DNA from: Vibrio amylolyticus
GTDB lineage: Bacteria > Pseudomonadota > Gammaproteobacteria > Enterobacterales > Vibrionaceae
DNA length: 64,000 bases
Direction: 5' to 3'
Assembly: GCF_023145695.1 (NCBI RefSeq)
Contig: NZ_JAJHVV010000003.1
Coordinates: 310,001 to 374,000, forward strand
Position 1 is the first letter of the stretch. Every line of letters begins with the position of its first letter. The notes beneath the pieces are model-generated. The model had not been told where the DNA came from. It searched no databases and was given only the letters and a program-made list of their open reading frames with translations. Of this stretch, positions 61,783 through 64,000 are shown one piece after another. The translations under genes and the position numbers were made by a program.

Positions 61783-62787
61783 CTATTTAGCCAAAAGATT
61801 ATCAATGATGCTATCCACGCTGAAGCGAACAGGGTCAGTAACAGGAATCTGATACTCCTCGCTCCATTGCGCACATAATTCACGAGCGTCTTCTTCATCT
61901 ATACTTGACGTATTTAAACAGATACCGACGACTTTAGCATTGGGGTTGGTTAGGCGAGCGGCTTGTTGGTTGGCAGCGATAGTCTCTTCAATGCTTGGCA
62001 GCTTAGCGTGAGGAAGGTGACGAATATGTTGACGACCCACTTCATGACACAGCACCATGGCATCAGGTTGAGCTCCGTGCAACAGCCCCATGCTTACGCC
62101 CGCGAAGGATGGGTTAAACAGCGAACCTTGTCCTTCAATGATATCCCACTCATGATCCGTGAACTCAGGGCTAACGGCCTCTACGGCCCCAGAAATAAAA
62201 TCCGCGACCACAGCATCTATTGATATGCCGCTACCTTGAACCAAAATGCCCGTTTGGCCAGTCGCTTTAAACTGAGCGTCGACATCTCGTTGTTGCAGTG
62301 CTTTTTCTATCGCCAGTGCGGTAAACATCTTACCCACTGAGCAATCTGTACCGATGGTGAGCAGGCGTTTTCCTGAACGTTTTTTGCCAGAGCCTACTTC
62401 CAATGTTCCATCATAATGTCGTACATCGTGGAGGCGCGTTTGACCTTCTTCTTGAAGTGTTTTCAATGGGGTAATATCGGAGAGTCTTTGGTGCATTCCC
62501 GATGCGATCTCATACCCCATTTCAGCGGCAGCAATGAGGGTCTTTTGCCAACTTTTCGGTATTACGCCACCTGCATTCGCTGTACCAATGACGAGTGTTT
62601 TGGCCCCGAGTTCTTGAGCTTGCTGTAAGCTCATCTCATCTAAACCTAACGATACGGTTTCATCGGTCAGGCGAAGTTGCCCAACGCATGAGTTAGGTCG
62701 CCATTGATGAATGCCGCGAGCCGTTTTGGCTGCGAGTGGGTCGGTGACGTCACCAAGAAAAAGTAGGTAGGGCTGAGAGATAGACAT
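61783..62787 (-). CDS. dgcN: DUF1611 protein, D-glutamate N-acetyltransferase DgcN
   Basis: A 334-residue DUF1611 protein. The P-loop is TIGTDCSVGKMFTALAIEKA (about 144-163), with GTANAGGVIPKSW (about 68-80) before it and IIEGQGSLFNPSFAGVS (about 217-233) after it. Members partnered with a DgcA-type racemase N-acetylate D-glutamate, the first step in its conversion to L-glutamate in marine Proteobacteria. AAAGGA lies upstream of the start. It forms an operon with dgcA (gap 15 bases). Confidence 0.88.
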   Translation of the reverse strand: MSISQPYLLFLGDVTDPLAAKTARGIHQWRPNSCVGQLRLTDETVSLGLDEMSLQQAQELGAKTLVIGTANAGGVIPKSWQKTLIAAAEMGYEIASGMHQRLSDITPLKTLQEEGQTRLHDVRHYDGTLEVGSGKKRSGKRLLTIGTDCSVGKMFTALAIEKALQQRDVDAQFKATGQTGILVQGSGISIDAVVADFISGAVEAVSPEFTDHEWDIIEGQGSLFNPSFAGVSMGLLHGAQPDAMVLCHEVGRQHIRHLPHAKLPSIEETIAANQQAARLTNPNAKVVGICLNTSSIDEEDARELCAQWSEEYQIPVTDPVRFSVDSIIDNLLAK

Positions 62788-62899
62788 AGGAATCCTTTAC
62801 GTTGTATCCGTGACAAGAGAAACCTCAGCATAAAAAATACCATCGACGTTGCCGAATACTTAAATATCAACCACCTATAACGTTACGTTATACGCTGTT

Positions 62900-63793
62900 T
62901 TACTGTGAAGTATAGTTCGTTAATTGATCAATAAATTGCTGTGCTGTGATAGACAAAGGTTGATGTTCTGCGTGCAAAATAGAAACATGAAGTGGGATTC
63001 TTGGTTCGAGAGCAAGGGTTTGTATCTGCTCTGAAGCGTGGAATTGCTGTGCTGTCCACGGATCAACAATGGCTGAACCTGCGCTGTGTCTCACTAACTC
63101 CGCTGCGGCATTGTAGCTACGTACAGATATCTGGTGGTGGTAGTGGGGATCGATTCGACTGATGGCGTGGTGAAGTAATTGGCCAAGTGGATCTCGCTGA
63201 TCTAGCCCAATAAGAGGTAAGGGGCTTTCAAGCAAGGTGGCAAGTGTCATCGCTTCTTTAGATTGTTCTTGTTCTATCGCTTCTGATTTGGGTGCAAGTA
63301 CGAGCATGTCTTGAGTTAAAAGCCGCTCATGGGCAATGCCTGATGGGGCTTCATCACCAAAACAAACCGCAACGTCTAACTCATTCTTAAGTAAGGATTG
63401 GCACAGCTCGTCGCGATTGGCGGTAGAGAGTTCCACGGAAACGTCTTTATCTTCACAAAGAAGCGCAATAACGGGGCTGAGCAATGCGCTGGCAAGAATA
63501 GGAGGCGCACCAATTCTCAAATGCAGGCTTCCTTTCTTCACCTTATTGGTTAGAGAGCGAAATTTCCCCAGCTGCTGATATATACGTTCGGCTTCGGGTA
63601 ATAAAGTTTTGGCTTCTTGAGTCGGGACTAGTCGACCTTTCACTCGCTCGAACAGTTGAAAGCCAAGTTGGCTCTCGGTATGGGCTAACACTCGGGTGAC
63701 ATTCGGCTGAGACACATGCAGGTTCTTCGCCGCACCGGAAATGGTGCCTGCTTGCATGATGGCGTAAAAAATTTCGAGTTGTCTCAGTTTCAT
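62900..63793 (-). CDS. dgcR: LysR-family regulator, DgcR of the D-glutamate operon
   Basis: A 297-residue LysR regulator. The HTH region is ISGAAKNLHVSQPNVTRVLA (about 18-37), the linker helix contains AERIYQQL, and the effector domain spans about 90-290. It lies 112 bases upstream of dgcN on the same strand, as for DgcR in marine bacteria where it activates dgcN-dgcA in response to D-glutamate. A perfect 19-bp inverted repeat sits 28 bases upstream of its start and may be its own operator. The Dgc name rests on the gene neighbourhood. Confidence 0.82.
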   Translation of the reverse strand: MKLRQLEIFYAIMQAGTISGAAKNLHVSQPNVTRVLAHTESQLGFQLFERVKGRLVPTQEAKTLLPEAERIYQQLGKFRSLTNKVKKGSLHLRIGAPPILASALLSPVIALLCEDKDVSVELSTANRDELCQSLLKNELDVAVCFGDEAPSGIAHERLLTQDMLVLAPKSEAIEQEQSKEAMTLATLLESPLPLIGLDQRDPLGQLLHHAISRIDPHYHHQISVRSYNAAAELVRHSAGSAIVDPWTAQQFHASEQIQTLALEPRIPLHVSILHAEHQPLSITAQQFIDQLTNYTSQ

Positions 63794-63820
63794 GGCGTGT
63801 CCAAATGTTTGAGTTTCTAA

Positions 63821-63867
63821 TTTATTCTATTACAGCAGAACCACGAAATCTGCTGTAATAGAATAAA
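63821..63867. repeat. Perfect 19-bp inverted repeat upstream of dgcR
   Basis: TTTATTCTATTACAGCAGA (63821-63839) and its exact complement (63849-63867) flank the 9-base loop ACCACGAAA. No T-run follows on either strand. It begins 28 bases upstream of the dgcR start. It may be an operator, an mRNA leader hairpin or the remnant of a small mobile repeat. Confidence 0.85.
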
Positions 63868-64000
63868 AGCCAAAGGCAAAATGAATGTATTACTCAAACG
63901 ACAACTTACTTTTTACTCACACCTCATTACTCACTATCTGTTACTACTAACTTGTAACTCTCAGTGTGTTTTAGATATCTCGAAAGTGCAGCTAGAACGT

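Noticed and set aside
63821..63867. Inverted repeat considered as an integron attC or IS end
   Set aside because: No integrase, cassette structure or transposase nearby, and the arms lack the attC core sites; only one copy in the window.

Overview
The window looks like an accessory-rich stretch of a marine Vibrio-type gammaproteobacterial chromosome. The AT-rich DNA, the ToxR-type membrane regulator, the DUF3369 response regulators, the LuxP/LuxQ-like gene pair and the many marine polysaccharide and D-amino-acid genes all fit. I cannot name the species from sequence alone. No rRNA, tRNA, CRISPR array, transposase or integrase was seen. Gene order is dense, and most transcription units end in recognisable intrinsic terminators.

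Layout. 1-8.5 kb: thiol peroxidase and OhrR-type regulator, UDP-glucose dehydrogenase, catalase, glutamate symporter GltS, a patatin lipoprotein, a periplasmic rhodanese, a nitroreductase and an overlooked 57-residue antisense ORF. 8.6-19.4 kb: an amidohydrolase, a degenerate receiver protein, two paralogous 14-TM-type MFS transporters, a ToxR-like/VtrC-like membrane regulator pair facing an outer-membrane-type protein, and a YaiL (DUF2058) protein. 19.5-24 kb: an operon of a dCACHE histidine kinase and a REC-DUF3369-(degenerate GGDEF)-EAL regulator, with a 9-unit 11-bp tandem repeat beyond it. 24.3-31 kb: two RhlE-type DEAD-box helicases around an ArsR/ArsP-type pair with two near-identical operators, then small conserved genes.

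31.1-43.6 kb is a beta-glucan utilisation locus: a secreted CBM2-GH5-CBM6 endoglucanase, a five-gene Opp-type ABC importer with an intercistronic hairpin and a LacI-type operator, a domain-permuted GH3 beta-glucosidase and a LacI-family regulator. The likely flow is extracellular cleavage, oligosaccharide import, cytoplasmic hydrolysis to glucose and LacI-family control. 43.8-50.8 kb is a signalling island: a soluble GAF kinase with a REC-DUF3369-HD-GYP partner, then a periplasmic ligand-binding protein followed by a membrane hybrid kinase in LuxP-LuxQ arrangement.

50.9-64 kb: a LysE exporter, an alternative-type SerC/SerA pair, several hypotheticals, a divergent S-adenosylhomocysteinase-like enzyme with its own LysR regulator, a flavodoxin-type reductase behind a near-consensus SoxR promoter, a class I amidotransferase, a YitT membrane protein and the dgcR-dgcN-dgcA set for D-glutamate catabolism, preceded by a perfect 19-bp inverted repeat.

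The observations most worth follow-up are the ligand-binding-protein/hybrid-kinase island, the 11-bp tandem repeat, the VtrA/VtrC-like pair, the SAHH-like enzyme with altered active-site residues, the SoxR promoter and the perfect inverted repeat at the right edge.
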